DNA from: Pseudomonas khavaziana
Lineage (GTDB): Bacteria > Pseudomonadota > Gammaproteobacteria > Pseudomonadales > Pseudomonadaceae
Length of the DNA stretch: 64,000 bases
Reading direction: 5' to 3'
NCBI RefSeq assembly: GCF_019145205.1
Contig: NZ_JAHSTT010000003.1
Span: 1-64,000 of the forward strand
Under the pieces are notes generated by a model that was not told the DNA's origin, ran no database searches, and was given only the letters and a program-made list of their open reading frames with translations. Positions 17,575 to 26,533 of the stretch are shown here, one piece after another. The stretch's first letter is position 1. Each line of letters starts with the position of its first letter. Both the position numbers and the translations under genes were made by a program.

Positions 17575-19071
17575 ATGCCAACAGTCGGATACGCTCATCT
17601 GTGTGAGGCGCTGGATCTAAAGGTTATCGCACCGTTGCGCGCTGCGATGATCAAGCCGGTGACCAGGATTACCCTGATCGGTGACTGCCTGGCGGTGCCC
17701 CATTCTGTGGCGCCTGCCCAACATGCGCTGTTTGAACATGTGCTGTTTGCGCTTAAGCATGAAGGCGTGAACCTGGCGATACTTGCCCAGGTGTTTGAAC
17801 AGCTTGGCCCAGAACCGTTTTTGGAGGCGCTGGCCGACTCGCCCAACGGTGCGTTTATCCGAAAAGCCTGTTTTCTTTGGGAAGGCTTTACCGGGAAAAT
17901 GCTGGATCACACCCTTCCTGTTCGTGGTCGCGTTGTTCCCTTGTTCGATCCCCAGCGCTATGTAACCGGTCCGAGTATTCGCAACAGTCGTTGGCGAGTG
18001 GATTTCAACGGTTTGGGCTCTTTGCATTACTGCGCCACCGTAGAGCGAACGCCTGAGCTAGAAGCGTTGTTGGCGCTTGATGTATTGGCCCGCGCCAAAT
18101 CCTTCATGGCCAGCCTCCCACCCGAAATGATGGACCGCGCCATCCAGTGGGCGTACCTGCACGAAACCCGCGATTCATTTGCCATCGAAAAAGAACAACC
18201 CAGCGAAGAAAAATCCCGCCGTTTCGTCCAACTACTGCGCCAGTCCCATGAAGGCCGTTTGCTCACCGAAGACTACTTGGTCGAACTGCAAAACAGCACC
18301 GTCTCCAACCCCTTCGACAAAGCCGTTGCGTTTCGCCACGAACAAAATCATCTGCACAACGGCCTGCGCGGCGCCGCCGGTGTGAGCTACGTGCCGCCAG
18401 CACCAGAGCTTTGCCAGGAACTGATGGAAGAGCTGATGGCCTTCGCCAACCAGCCCGTGCGCGACGTCGATCCTTTGGTCGCGGCGGCCGTCACCGCCTT
18501 CGGCTTCGTGTTCCTGCACCCGTTCATGGACGGTAATGGCCGCCTGTCTCGCTTCCTGATCCACCAGACGCTTTGTCACTATGGCGCACTGGGAAATGGC
18601 TTGTTGCTACCGGTCTCCGTTGCCATGAAGCACGAAGAGCAAGCCTACCTGGAGGCACTCAAGACCTTCTCCCAGCCGACGCGGGAATTCTGGAACGTCA
18701 CCTGGCTGGACGCCGACCACATGGCGTTCGACTTCATCGGCCACCCCTCGATCTACCGCTACTGGGACGCCACCCGCTGCGTCGAATTCACTCTGCAAAT
18801 GGCCCGCCGCGCACTGGAAGTAGAGCTGCGCGAAGAAACCGAATTCCTCGACCGCTACGACCGCGTGATCAAGGCCGTGAATCAACGCTACGACGTGCGT
18901 GGCAGTGATTTGTCGAAGCTGGTGATGATGTGCCTGGATAACGGTGGGAAGCTTTCCAAGCATCGGCGTAAGCAGTTTCAATACAGCGTGGCGGAGGAGG
19001 TGTTTGGGTTTATTGAGGAGGAGGCGGGGCGGGTGATTGAGGAGTTTGGCAATCAGCCCTCGCCCGTCTGA
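17575..19071 (+). CDS. Fic-domain protein (predicted AMPylase/adenylyltransferase)
   Basis: 498 residues. The catalytic loop HPFMDGNGRLSR starts at His315 and matches HxFx(D/E)GNGRxxR in full, so the enzyme should be able to transfer AMP from ATP to a protein hydroxyl. Upstream, SFAIEKE at about 201-207 sits where class II Fic proteins have the (S/T)xxxE(G/N) autoinhibitory helix; here the Glu (205) is kept but the next residue is Lys. The C-terminal third (about 380-498) is helical and could hold a winged-helix domain. It is not part of an operon and no separate antitoxin is adjacent. Confidence 0.85.
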   Translation: MPTVGYAHLCEALDLKVIAPLRAAMIKPVTRITLIGDCLAVPHSVAPAQHALFEHVLFALKHEGVNLAILAQVFEQLGPEPFLEALADSPNGAFIRKACFLWEGFTGKMLDHTLPVRGRVVPLFDPQRYVTGPSIRNSRWRVDFNGLGSLHYCATVERTPELEALLALDVLARAKSFMASLPPEMMDRAIQWAYLHETRDSFAIEKEQPSEEKSRRFVQLLRQSHEGRLLTEDYLVELQNSTVSNPFDKAVAFRHEQNHLHNGLRGAAGVSYVPPAPELCQELMEELMAFANQPVRDVDPLVAAAVTAFGFVFLHPFMDGNGRLSRFLIHQTLCHYGALGNGLLLPVSVAMKHEEQAYLEALKTFSQPTREFWNVTWLDADHMAFDFIGHPSIYRYWDATRCVEFTLQMARRALEVELREETEFLDRYDRVIKAVNQRYDVRGSDLSKLVMMCLDNGGKLSKHRRKQFQYSVAEEVFGFIEEEAGRVIEEFGNQPSPV

Positions 19072-19075
19072 GGCA

Positions 19076-19369
19076 TCAATGCGGGATGCAACTTTCTGGT
19101 GGCCATTGGCGAGCTGTATGTACTAGAGCCACAATCCTCACTACATCAGTCTCAACTTGATAAACAAGGCGGTAGCTCGGGTGCGGAATGACCTCGCGTG
19201 TTCCCGCAATGCGGCCTACTGGGCCAATTTCGGGGTTATGTGCTAATCCAAGTGCTGCCATGCTGAAGCGCCGGTCCATATCGGCTGCGGCTTGTGGATT
19301 TTTCTCAAACAGAAAATCCCAGATATCTCTACGATCCTGCCCTGCCTCAGGTGTCCACGCGACCCTCAT
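19076..19369 (-). CDS. parE: ParE/RelE-superfamily toxin
   Basis: 97 residues. Pattern MRVAWTPEAGQDRRDIWDFL, a central helix pair, then GTREVIPHPSYRLVYQVE and VRIVALVHTARQWP, the usual ParE ending. ParE toxins inhibit DNA gyrase; RelE relatives cut mRNA, and the sequence alone does not fully separate them. The start overlaps the antitoxin stop by 4 bp, the usual antitoxin-first operon. It converges on the Fic gene with only 4 bp between stops. Confidence 0.85.
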   Translation of the reverse strand: MRVAWTPEAGQDRRDIWDFLFEKNPQAAADMDRRFSMAALGLAHNPEIGPVGRIAGTREVIPHPSYRLVYQVETDVVRIVALVHTARQWPPESCIPH

Positions 19370-19644
19370 CCCTGACTATCTACTTGAGCGCGCCTGGCTG
19401 CGAATTCAGCTTCCAAATCTTCATTGGAAACCTCTCGGCCTGCGCGAATGGATGCACGAGAAGCATCAACTTTGCGTTGCAAGAACTCATCGTACTCTCG
19501 AGAGTGCTGCTGGGCCTGAACGAATTCACGCATCATTTCGCGTACGATTTGCGATGCAGGACGATGGGAGGCTTCGCATTCAGCCATGAACTGGTCGCGG
19601 AGCTCTGGTTCAAGCTTCATTGTAAAAACGGCTAATTTGGACAT
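19366..19644 (-). CDS. parD: ParD/RHH-type antitoxin
   Basis: 92 residues. The N-terminus (KLAVFTMKLEPELRDQFMAE) fits a ribbon-helix-helix DNA-binding fold, and the charged C-terminal tail would wrap the toxin. It is translated first and should autoregulate the pair. Upstream at 19645-19690 are candidate operators: an ATTCC/GGAAT inverted repeat with a 3-base spacer (19647-19659) and the pair GTATGTAC/GTATATAC flanking a short A/T spacer (about 19664-19682). Confidence 0.8.
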   Translation of the reverse strand: MSKLAVFTMKLEPELRDQFMAECEASHRPASQIVREMMREFVQAQQHSREYDEFLQRKVDASRASIRAGREVSNEDLEAEFAARRAQVDSQG

Positions 19645-19690
19645 CAGCGATTCCTTCGGAATGGTATGTACAAAGTATATACATCGTCAT
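19645..19690 (-). promoter_or_regulatory. Probable parDE promoter/operator
   Basis: Just upstream of the antitoxin start. On the minus strand it contains TGTATATAC and GTACATACC separated by TTT (imperfect dyad) and then an ATTCC-GAA-GGAAT palindrome next to the start codon. Such dyads are typical targets of RHH antitoxins; the assignment is inferred from position. Confidence 0.45.
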
Positions 19691-20023
19691 TACCAAATGG
19701 CGTTTGGAAAAAGCTGAGACGACTGACGGTAGAGATCAATATGTTGGTTGCACAGCCTCAACCATCCCCCCTATAGTTCGCCCCGTCGCCGCACATCGGC
19801 GATCGGATTTGGCGATCCGCGTTCTACGAAGCGTTACAGCGTTCAAATTCCGTGCTTTCCCCGTGGGTGAAGGCACGCAGTTTTATGGCGGCTGTGCGCG
19901 GGAGATCTTCGGATCTGCCGGGTTTCGTAGATTACCGGTTCGCCAACCTGCGTACAGCTGCCACCCTTTCTCGTTTGGCGACGAGTAATGGTGATTTTGA
20001 ACTCAATCTTCGAGATTTAACTC
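19691..20023. other. Gene-free interval between parDE and the DUF6124 gene
   Basis: About 330 bp. Short open frames exist on the plus strand but have no ribosome site, no recognisable domain and atypical composition, so none is called. It must hold the promoter of the gene at 20024. No strong palindrome or repeat was seen. Confidence 0.4.
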
Positions 20024-20284
20024 ATGGAACAGTTTTCTGCTTTCAAGTCCAACCCCACCAGCGTTCCCGTCCTCGCCTTCAACACCTTTGCCCCCTCGCA
20101 TTTGCTCCACGAAACAGCGCGCAGTCGCGTGCGTATCGGCACTGAGCTGTTGGAGACCCTCGCCTCATCAAGCGACAACCCAAACCTCCATCACTTGGTC
20201 ACTGCCGCATTGGTTTCACTGCGCGATGGCCTGGACATGCTGGGCGAGATCCAGCGTCGCCTGGATGGTCAGGCTGAAAAATAG
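20024..20284 (+). CDS. DUF6124/DUF3077-type small protein
   Basis: 86 residues. Shares with the genes at 52546 and 49397 the layout of a short variable N-terminus, an alanine/leucine-rich helix (LLHETARSRVRIGTELLETL), a second helix and an ending (AMVSLRDGLDML-type) GLDMLGEIQRRL. The family is abundant in Pseudomonas and has no known function. Followed by a type 1 REP doublet. Confidence 0.65.
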   Translation: MEQFSAFKSNPTSVPVLAFNTFAPSHLLHETARSRVRIGTELLETLASSSDNPNLHHLVTAALVSLRDGLDMLGEIQRRLDGQAEK

Positions 20285-20308
20285 CCCGGGCATCCGACGC
20301 TGATCCAA

Positions 20309-20394
20309 ATGTGGGAGGGGGCTTGCCCCGATGAGGGCGTGTCAGTAAATGCATCTGTAACTGACCCATCCCCATCGGGAGCAAGCCCCACATT
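20309..20394. repeat. REP doublet (type 1)
   Basis: GTGGGAGGGGGCTTGC at the left; the right arm is shortened (CGGGAGCAAGCCCCACATT), lacking part of the C-rich run. It lies between the DUF6124 gene and the marR promoter. Confidence 0.8.
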
Positions 20395-20481
20395 CGCCCT
20401 GCGGTGTTGCCGCTGAATCGCTCCATCCATCGAGAAATTGTTTCAAAACTTGACGACAACTCGTCTCTCCACCATATTAAT

Positions 20482-20497
20482 AGTTAGCAAACTAACT
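20482..20497. promoter_or_regulatory. Probable MarR operator
   Basis: A perfect dyad AGTTAG-CAAA-CTAACT ends 16 bp before the GTG start of the marR gene. Spacing and arm length fit a MarR-family autoregulatory site that would cover the promoter of the whole efflux operon. Confidence 0.55.
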
Positions 20498-20513
20498 GTA
20501 TGCGAACTATCTA

Positions 20514-20960
20514 GTGTCCCAATCCCTCGAACAACTCCAGATGAACCTGAGCAGCAGCATGGTGGTGGGCGCCCGTAACTGGCGCAAGATCTGCCAGACC
20601 ACGCTGGTCAGCTATGGCATCTCCGAAGCCTGCGCCGTGCCGTTGTTGATGATCGGTCGCCTGGGCGACGGGGTACACCAGGTCAAAGTAGCCCAGGCTT
20701 CCGGTATGGAAAGCCCATCACTGGTGCGCCTGCTCGACCGGCTGTGCAGCGACGGTTATGTCTGCCGCACCGAAGACATCCACGACCGCCGTGCCAAGGC
20801 TTTGAGCCTTACCGAGCGTGGCCGTGAACTGGTGCAGGCGGTGGAGGCGCAACTGGTGCGCCTGCGTAATGAAGTCCTGGCGGATATCGCCACCGCGGAT
20901 CTGGAAGCCGCATTGCGGGTGCTGCGGGCCTTCGAGGCGGCCGAGGCTGTGTCGTCTTGA
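20514..20960 (+). CDS. MarR-family transcriptional regulator
   Basis: 148 residues, GTG start. Winged helix-turn-helix with QVKVAQASGMESPSLVRLLD (recognition helix) and the wing region EDIHDRRAKALSLTERGREL, the standard MarR signature. First gene of a five-gene overlapping operon with an aromatic-acid-type efflux pump, so it probably represses the operon until a phenolic or other ligand binds. Its stop overlaps the TTG start of the FUSC gene by 4 bp. Confidence 0.88.
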   Translation: MSQSLEQLQMNLSSSMVVGARNWRKICQTTLVSYGISEACAVPLLMIGRLGDGVHQVKVAQASGMESPSLVRLLDRLCSDGYVCRTEDIHDRRAKALSLTERGRELVQAVEAQLVRLRNEVLADIATADLEAALRVLRAFEAAEAVSS

Positions 20961-23035
20961 ACGGATTTTTTACCGGCTTTCCGCCTGCCCGTGACTGGTT
21001 CTATGGGGTGCGTACCTTCGCTGCGTCGATGATCGCGCTGTACATCGCCATGCTGATGCAAATGCCGCGTCCTTACTGGGCGATGGCCACGGTGTATATC
21101 GTCTCCAGCCCGTTTGTCGGTCCCACCAGTTCCAAAGCGCTGTACCGCGCCATTGGCACCTTTATGGGCGCAGCGGCGGCGGTGCTGTTTGTGCCGATGT
21201 TCGTGCAGTCGCCTTACTTGTTGGTGGTGGTGATCGCGTTATGGACGGGCACTTTGCTGTTCCTCTCCATGCACCTGCGCACCGCGAATAACTACGCCTT
21301 GATGCTGGCCGGCTACACCTTGCCGTTGATTGCCTTGCCGGTGGTGGATAACCCGCTGGCGGTATGGGATGTGGCCGAAGCGCGTACCGAGGAAATCTTC
21401 CTTGGTATCGCGGTCGCGGCGGTGGTGGGCGCGATGTTCTGGCCGCGGCGCCTGATGCCGGTGTTCGATGGCTCGGTGGCCAAGTGGTTCAGCGATGCCC
21501 AGGTCTACAGCCAGCGCTTTCTCACCCGCCAGGTCGACCCTGAAGCTGTCAGCAACCTGCGCGGTGGCATGGTTGCTACCTTCAATACCCTCGAGTTGAT
21601 GATCGGCCAGTTGCCCCACGAAGGCGCACGCCCGCAGACGGTACGCAACACCAAGGAACTGCGCGGGCGCATGATTCACCTGTTGCCGGTGGTCGATGCG
21701 CTGGATGACGCGGTGTACGCCATCGAGCATCGAGCCCCGGAGTTTCTTGACCGGCTCACACCCTTGCTGGAAGCCGCCAACGCCTGGCTGCAAAGCACCA
21801 CCGAAACGGCGCCCCTGGAACGCTGGCGCGAGCTGCGCGACCAGGTCGACGCCGCGCAACCCCAGGGCGAAGCGCTGGATGACCGCCACACCCTGCTGTT
21901 CTCCAACGCCCTGTACCGCCTGGGCGAATGGATCGACCTGTGGCAGGACTGCCGCAGCCTGCAAGCCGCCATCCAGTGCGAAAGCCAGGACACCTGGCGC
22001 GCCGTCTACCGCCACTGGCGCCTGGGCCGGCTCACGCCGTTTCTCGACCGTGGCCTGATGTTCTACTCGGCGTTTTCCACCGTCACCGCGATCATCGTCG
22101 CCTCGGTGCTGTGGATCCTGCTGGGCTGGACCGATGGCGGCAGCGCCGTGATCCTGGCCGCCGTCGCTTGCAGCTTCTTCGCCTCGATGGACGACCCGGC
22201 GCCGCAGATCTATCGGTTCTTTTTCTGGACCGCGATGTCGGTGCTGTTCGCCAGCCTGTACCTGTTCCTGGTGCTGCCCAACCTGCACGATTTCCCCATG
22301 CTGGTGCTGGCTTTTGCCGTGCCGTTTATCTGCATCGGCACGCTTACCGTGCAGCCAAGGTTCTACCTGGGCATGCTGCTGACGCTGGTGAACACCTCGT
22401 CGTTCATCAGCATCCAGGGCGCCTATGACGCGGATTTTCTCAACTTCGCCAACGTCAATCTGGCCGGGCCCGTGGGCCTGCTGTTCGCGTTTGTATGGAC
22501 CTTGATCGCCCGGCCCTTCGGCGCCGAACTGGCGGCCAAGCGCCTGACCCGTTTCAGCTGGCGCGACATCGTTGGCCTGACCGAGCCCGCAACCCTGAAC
22601 GAACACCGGCACATGGCCGCGCAAATGCTCGACCGCCTGATGCAACACTTGCCGCGCCTGGCTCTCACCGGCCAGGACACCGGCAGCGCCCTGCGCGACT
22701 TGCGCGTAGCGCTGAACCTGCTCGACCTGCTGGCCTACTCGCCGCGCATCCTCGGCGTGCCAAGGGTGTTGCTCAACCAGGTGGTGGAAGGCGTGGGCGG
22801 TTACTTCAAGGCATGCCTCAAGGCCGGTGAACGCTTACCCGCGCCCAGCGGTCTGCTGATGACCCTGGACCGCACGCGCCGCGCCCTCAACGGCCAGGGC
22901 CTGCAAGACGAAGACGACACCCGCCTGCACCTGCTGCATGCCTTGGCCGGCCTGCGCCTGGCGCTGTTGCCCGGCGTGGAATTCATTGGCGGCACGGAAA
23001 TGGAAGCGCCGCTACCCGATGGAGCGCCTTTATGA
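20957..23035 (+). CDS. FUSC-family inner-membrane transporter (AaeB-like)
   Basis: 692 residues, TTG start overlapping the marR stop. Two membrane clusters (about 20-170 and 375-515) flank a cytoplasmic domain, the AaeB/FUSC layout; the first cluster has the motif RPYWAMATVYIVSSPFVGPT. AaeB exports aromatic carboxylic acids such as p-hydroxybenzoate, driven by the proton gradient. The operon order FUSC, DUF1656, HlyD matches aaeB, aaeX, aaeA components. Confidence 0.88.
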   Translation: MNGFFTGFPPARDWFYGVRTFAASMIALYIAMLMQMPRPYWAMATVYIVSSPFVGPTSSKALYRAIGTFMGAAAAVLFVPMFVQSPYLLVVVIALWTGTLLFLSMHLRTANNYALMLAGYTLPLIALPVVDNPLAVWDVAEARTEEIFLGIAVAAVVGAMFWPRRLMPVFDGSVAKWFSDAQVYSQRFLTRQVDPEAVSNLRGGMVATFNTLELMIGQLPHEGARPQTVRNTKELRGRMIHLLPVVDALDDAVYAIEHRAPEFLDRLTPLLEAANAWLQSTTETAPLERWRELRDQVDAAQPQGEALDDRHTLLFSNALYRLGEWIDLWQDCRSLQAAIQCESQDTWRAVYRHWRLGRLTPFLDRGLMFYSAFSTVTAIIVASVLWILLGWTDGGSAVILAAVACSFFASMDDPAPQIYRFFFWTAMSVLFASLYLFLVLPNLHDFPMLVLAFAVPFICIGTLTVQPRFYLGMLLTLVNTSSFISIQGAYDADFLNFANVNLAGPVGLLFAFVWTLIARPFGAELAAKRLTRFSWRDIVGLTEPATLNEHRHMAAQMLDRLMQHLPRLALTGQDTGSALRDLRVALNLLDLLAYSPRILGVPRVLLNQVVEGVGGYFKACLKAGERLPAPSGLLMTLDRTRRALNGQGLQDEDDTRLHLLHALAGLRLALLPGVEFIGGTEMEAPLPDGAPL

Positions 23036-23241
23036 TCGGTGATCTGGATATCAGCGGGGTGTTCCTGCCCACACTGCTGGTGCTGATGGGCATTACCTAC
23101 GTGTTGTTTCTGGTGGTGCACGGGCTGTTGACGCGCATGCACTTCTATCGCCTGGTCTGGCACCGGGCATTGTTCAATGTGGGGCTGTACGCGCTGTTGC
23201 TGGGCGCGGTGGACTCACTCAGTCGATATTTGATGACATGA
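23032..23241 (+). CDS. DUF1656 (AaeX-like) small membrane protein
   Basis: 69 residues with two hydrophobic helices (about 10-30 and 45-65) and the family start IGDLDISGVFLPTLLVL. Always found with FUSC and HlyD partners; probably an accessory subunit of the pump. Overlaps both neighbours by 4 bp. Confidence 0.85.
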   Translation: MIGDLDISGVFLPTLLVLMGITYVLFLVVHGLLTRMHFYRLVWHRALFNVGLYALLLGAVDSLSRYLMT

Positions 23242-24128
23242 AAAAACCTTTTTTGACTATCGGCCGTGTCGTCCTGACGTTGTTGATCGTGAGTTTCGCG
23301 GTCGTCGTTGTGTGGCGCATGGTCATGTACTACATGTTTGCGCCCTGGACCCGTGACGGCCACATCCGCGCCGACATCGTGCAGATCGCCCCGGACGTGT
23401 CCGGGCTGATCCAGCGCGTCGACGTGCGCGACAACCAGTTGGTGACCAAGGGCCAGGTGCTCTTCGCCGTCGACCAGGACCGCTTCAAGCTGGCCCTGCG
23501 CCAAGCCCAGGCCGCCGTGGCTGACCGCCAGGAAACCCTGGCCCAGGCCCAGCGCGAGTACAAGCGTAACCGTGGCCTCGGCAACCTGGTGCCCAGCGAG
23601 CAGTTGGAAGAAAGCCAGTCCCGCGTCGCCCGCGCCCAATCGGCCCTGGCCGAAGCCCAGGTGACGGTGGACTCTGCCCAACTCAACCTCGACCGCTCGG
23701 TGATCCGCAGCCCCGTGGACGGCTACGTCAACGACCGCGCGCCGCGCACCCAGGAATTCGTCACCGCCGGGCGCCCGGTGCTGTCGGTGGTGGACAGCAA
23801 TTCCTTCCACATCGACGGCTACTTCGAAGAAACCAAGCTCGACGGTATCCATGTCGGTATGGGCGTGGACATCCGCGTGATCGGCGACAACGCCCGCCTG
23901 CACGGGCATGTGCAGAGCATCGTCGCCGGTATCGAAGACCGCGACCGCAGCAGCGGCTCCAACCTGTTGCCCAACGTCAACCCGGCGTTCAGCTGGGTGC
24001 GCCTGGCCCAGCGGATCCCGGTGCGCATCGCCTTTGACGATGTGCCGGCGGACTTTCGCATGATCGCCGGGCGCACGGCGACGGTGTCGATCATCGACGA
24101 CAAAGTTAAAGACGGGGACAAACCATGA
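23238..24128 (+). CDS. HlyD-family adaptor (AaeA-like)
   Basis: 296 residues. One N-terminal membrane helix (about 10-32), WTRDGHIRADIVQIAPDVSG lipoyl start, a short coiled-coil hairpin (about 80-150) and the second half RSPVDGYVNDRAPRTQEFV. Periplasmic adaptor of the FUSC pump. Start and stop both overlap neighbouring genes by 4 bp. Confidence 0.9.
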   Translation: MKKPFLTIGRVVLTLLIVSFAVVVVWRMVMYYMFAPWTRDGHIRADIVQIAPDVSGLIQRVDVRDNQLVTKGQVLFAVDQDRFKLALRQAQAAVADRQETLAQAQREYKRNRGLGNLVPSEQLEESQSRVARAQSALAEAQVTVDSAQLNLDRSVIRSPVDGYVNDRAPRTQEFVTAGRPVLSVVDSNSFHIDGYFEETKLDGIHVGMGVDIRVIGDNARLHGHVQSIVAGIEDRDRSSGSNLLPNVNPAFSWVRLAQRIPVRIAFDDVPADFRMIAGRTATVSIIDDKVKDGDKP

Positions 24129-25567
24129 AGCGGCTGTTGCCAACCGCTGCCCTGGGGTTGTTGCTGTCGGCCTGCCAAGTGGTAGGCCCGGATTACAAAC
24201 TGCCGGAACAGGCCGCAGTCAACCGTGGCGACCTGCAAGGGCCGATCATGGGCGAGGGCAGCAACGTGGTCTCGGCGCCGGTGCCGGCTGACTGGTGGAA
24301 GCTGTACAACGACCCACGCCTGGACCAACTGGTGCAGCAGGCCATGGCCTCCAATACCGACCTGCGCGTGGCCGCCGCCAACCTGCAGCGTTCGCGTTAC
24401 CAGGTGCAGCAAGCCGAATCCGCCGGCGGCTGGAGTGCCGGCGCCAAGGCCGAGGCCCAGCGTTTGCAGGAGTCTGGCGAAGCGTTCTTGCTGCCGGATA
24501 AGGTCCCGGTCGGCAATATCGGCAGCGTCGGTATCACCACCTCCTATCAATTCGACCTGTTCGGCACCTTGCAGCGCGGCATCGAAAGCGCCAAGGCCAG
24601 TGCCGACGCAACCCAGGCCGCTGCCGATATCGCCCGCATCACCCTGGTCGCTGATGTGGTGCGCTCCTACACCCAGGTGTGCGCGGCCAACGAAGAGCTG
24701 GCAATTGCCAACCAGTCCCTCGATCTGCAAGCCCAGAGCACTAAGCTGACCCAGCGCCTGCGGGATGCCGGGCGCGGCGATGAAACCCAGGTGACCCGTT
24801 CGCAAACCCAATACAAATCCCTGCGTGCCGAGATGCCGCGCTACGAAGCCTCGCGCCAGGCCGGGCTGTTCCGATTGTCGATGCTGCTGGCCAAACCGGT
24901 GGACCAGTTGCCCGTCGGCACTGGCACCTGCGCCGAGCTACCGCACATTGCCCAACTGCTGCCGGTAGGCGACGGCGCCACATTACTCAAGCGCCGCCCC
25001 GACGTGCGCCAGGCCGAACGCCAACTGGCCGCCGCCACCGCGCGCATCGGCGTGGCGACCGGCGCGCTGTACCCGGATATCAGCATCGGCGCCACGGTAG
25101 GCACCGTGGGCCTGCTGGAAAACCTCGGCACCCCGGCCACCAACCGGTGGGGCTTTGGCCCGATGATCAGTTGGACCGTGCCGACCAACGGTGCCCGCGC
25201 ACGTATCCATGAAGCCGAAGCCGCCACCCAGGGCGCCCTGGCCCACTTCGACGGCGTGGTACTCAACGCCATCCGTGAAACCCAGACCGGCCTGGCGCAA
25301 TACACCGCCGTGTTGCAGCGCCGCGACGCCCTGGCCGAAGCCGAACAATCGGCGCGGCAGGCAGCGGACCAGACCCACCGCTTCTTCCAGGCCGGCCGCG
25401 AATCGTTCCTGGCCGACCTGCAAGCCACGCGCACCTATACCGAGATGCGCGCGCAATTGGCGGCGGCCAACACCCAGGTTGCCATGAGCCAGATCGATCT
25501 GTTCCTGGCCTTGGGCGGCGGTTGGGAAAGCGGACGAACGCAAGGTACAAAACCCGGCAAACCGTGA
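24125..25567 (+). CDS. NodT/OprM-type outer-membrane efflux lipoprotein
   Basis: 480 residues. Lipobox LSAC at the end of MKRLLPTAALGLLLSAC, mature start QVVGPDYKLPEQ. Two OEP repeats. Outer-membrane channel for the FUSC system; last gene of the operon. It is a paralogue of the gene at 10259 with only moderate similarity. Confidence 0.9.
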   Translation: MKRLLPTAALGLLLSACQVVGPDYKLPEQAAVNRGDLQGPIMGEGSNVVSAPVPADWWKLYNDPRLDQLVQQAMASNTDLRVAAANLQRSRYQVQQAESAGGWSAGAKAEAQRLQESGEAFLLPDKVPVGNIGSVGITTSYQFDLFGTLQRGIESAKASADATQAAADIARITLVADVVRSYTQVCAANEELAIANQSLDLQAQSTKLTQRLRDAGRGDETQVTRSQTQYKSLRAEMPRYEASRQAGLFRLSMLLAKPVDQLPVGTGTCAELPHIAQLLPVGDGATLLKRRPDVRQAERQLAAATARIGVATGALYPDISIGATVGTVGLLENLGTPATNRWGFGPMISWTVPTNGARARIHEAEAATQGALAHFDGVVLNAIRETQTGLAQYTAVLQRRDALAEAEQSARQAADQTHRFFQAGRESFLADLQATRTYTEMRAQLAAANTQVAMSQIDLFLALGGGWESGRTQGTKPGKP

Positions 25568-25648
25568 GGTGATTGCTATGCTTTGTCAGGGGAGGCGCCG
25601 TGACGCTTCACCCGACAAAGTTTGCGTTTGCTCATGGGGATTCCAATA

Positions 25649-26281
25649 ATGAAAAACCCTTATGCTCCCGCTTTCTGGTGCGTGCTCTTCGCACTGGTCC
25701 TGTTATCGGCCGCGTATTTCTATGGCGTCATGCTCGCCCATCAACTCGACAAGGCCATGGTGTTTCTCGACAGCGCCTGCCTGGTGATCGGCACCCTGTC
25801 CATCGGTGTCGTTGCCTGGGCCTCCTACCAAAATCAACGGGTGAAGAAAAAGCTCCTCGAACAAGGCAAGACCCGCGTCGCGATCTGGGATACCAAAGTC
25901 GCCCTGCGCCGGGTCGAAACCGTGTTCGACCGCTATTTCTGGGGCAGCTACTGGCAACCCGGGCGCACCTTCCAGGAAGTCATGGGCGACCTCACCGGCA
26001 CCCCGCTGGAAAAAAGCCTCGAAGTCCTGAAAAAACAATGCGTGCTGCTGGATCGACAGGTAGCCGACGGTAGGCACTGGCTGAATAACGCGCGGGAATT
26101 GTCCGACGTGGCCACGCAAATGGCCCGTGAGCGCTATCAGCTGGATTTCTGCGACCCCAAGGCCGACACCCCCGGCAATGCCGTGATACATCGCGAATTC
26201 GAGGTGCTGGTGTACACCTGGACCGCACGTTTGAAGAGTTTTGATCACCAGTTGGATGAAATCGAGCTGGAGTACTCCTGA
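25649..26281 (+). CDS. Hypothetical membrane protein
   Basis: 210 residues from ATG 25649, supported by GGGGA upstream (an earlier in-frame ATG at 25634 is less well placed). Two N-terminal membrane helices (about 10-32 and 42-62) followed by a charged, helical cytoplasmic domain with heptad-like spacing. No recognised family. It lies 81 bp after the efflux operon and may be independent. Confidence 0.55.
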   Translation: MKNPYAPAFWCVLFALVLLSAAYFYGVMLAHQLDKAMVFLDSACLVIGTLSIGVVAWASYQNQRVKKKLLEQGKTRVAIWDTKVALRRVETVFDRYFWGSYWQPGRTFQEVMGDLTGTPLEKSLEVLKKQCVLLDRQVADGRHWLNNARELSDVATQMARERYQLDFCDPKADTPGNAVIHREFEVLVYTWTARLKSFDHQLDEIELEYS

Positions 26282-26370
26282 ACTACGGCTGAACTGATGC
26301 CTCTGAAAGGTTGGGCCGTTTGCGCCCGCCAGTGCTAATCTTCCCCAGCCTTCGGCCCTACGGGCCACTA

Positions 26371-26472
26371 CTGTAGGAGCGAGCTTGCTCGCGAAAGACG
26401 TCAACGATAACGCGTGCATCCTGGATAAACGCGTTGCCCATGCGTTCTTCGCGAGCAAGCTCGCTCCTACAG
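26371..26472. repeat. REP doublet (type 2)
   Basis: GTAGGAGCGAGCTTGCTCGC and its inverted copy (GCGAGCAAGCTCGCTCCTAC), same family as at 12465 and the inner repeat at 34779. Immediately after it, GAACCCC/GGGGTTC (26473-26489) forms a further short hairpin. Confidence 0.88.
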
Positions 26473-26533
26473 GAACCCCTTCGGGGTTCAAGGAAGACAG
26501 CCCACTTCTCACAGGATTTGATCAGGTCACTTC

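Noticed and set aside
19704..20145. Small plus-strand open frames between parDE and the DUF6124 gene
   Set aside because: No ribosome site, no family resemblance and overlap with the next gene in another frame.
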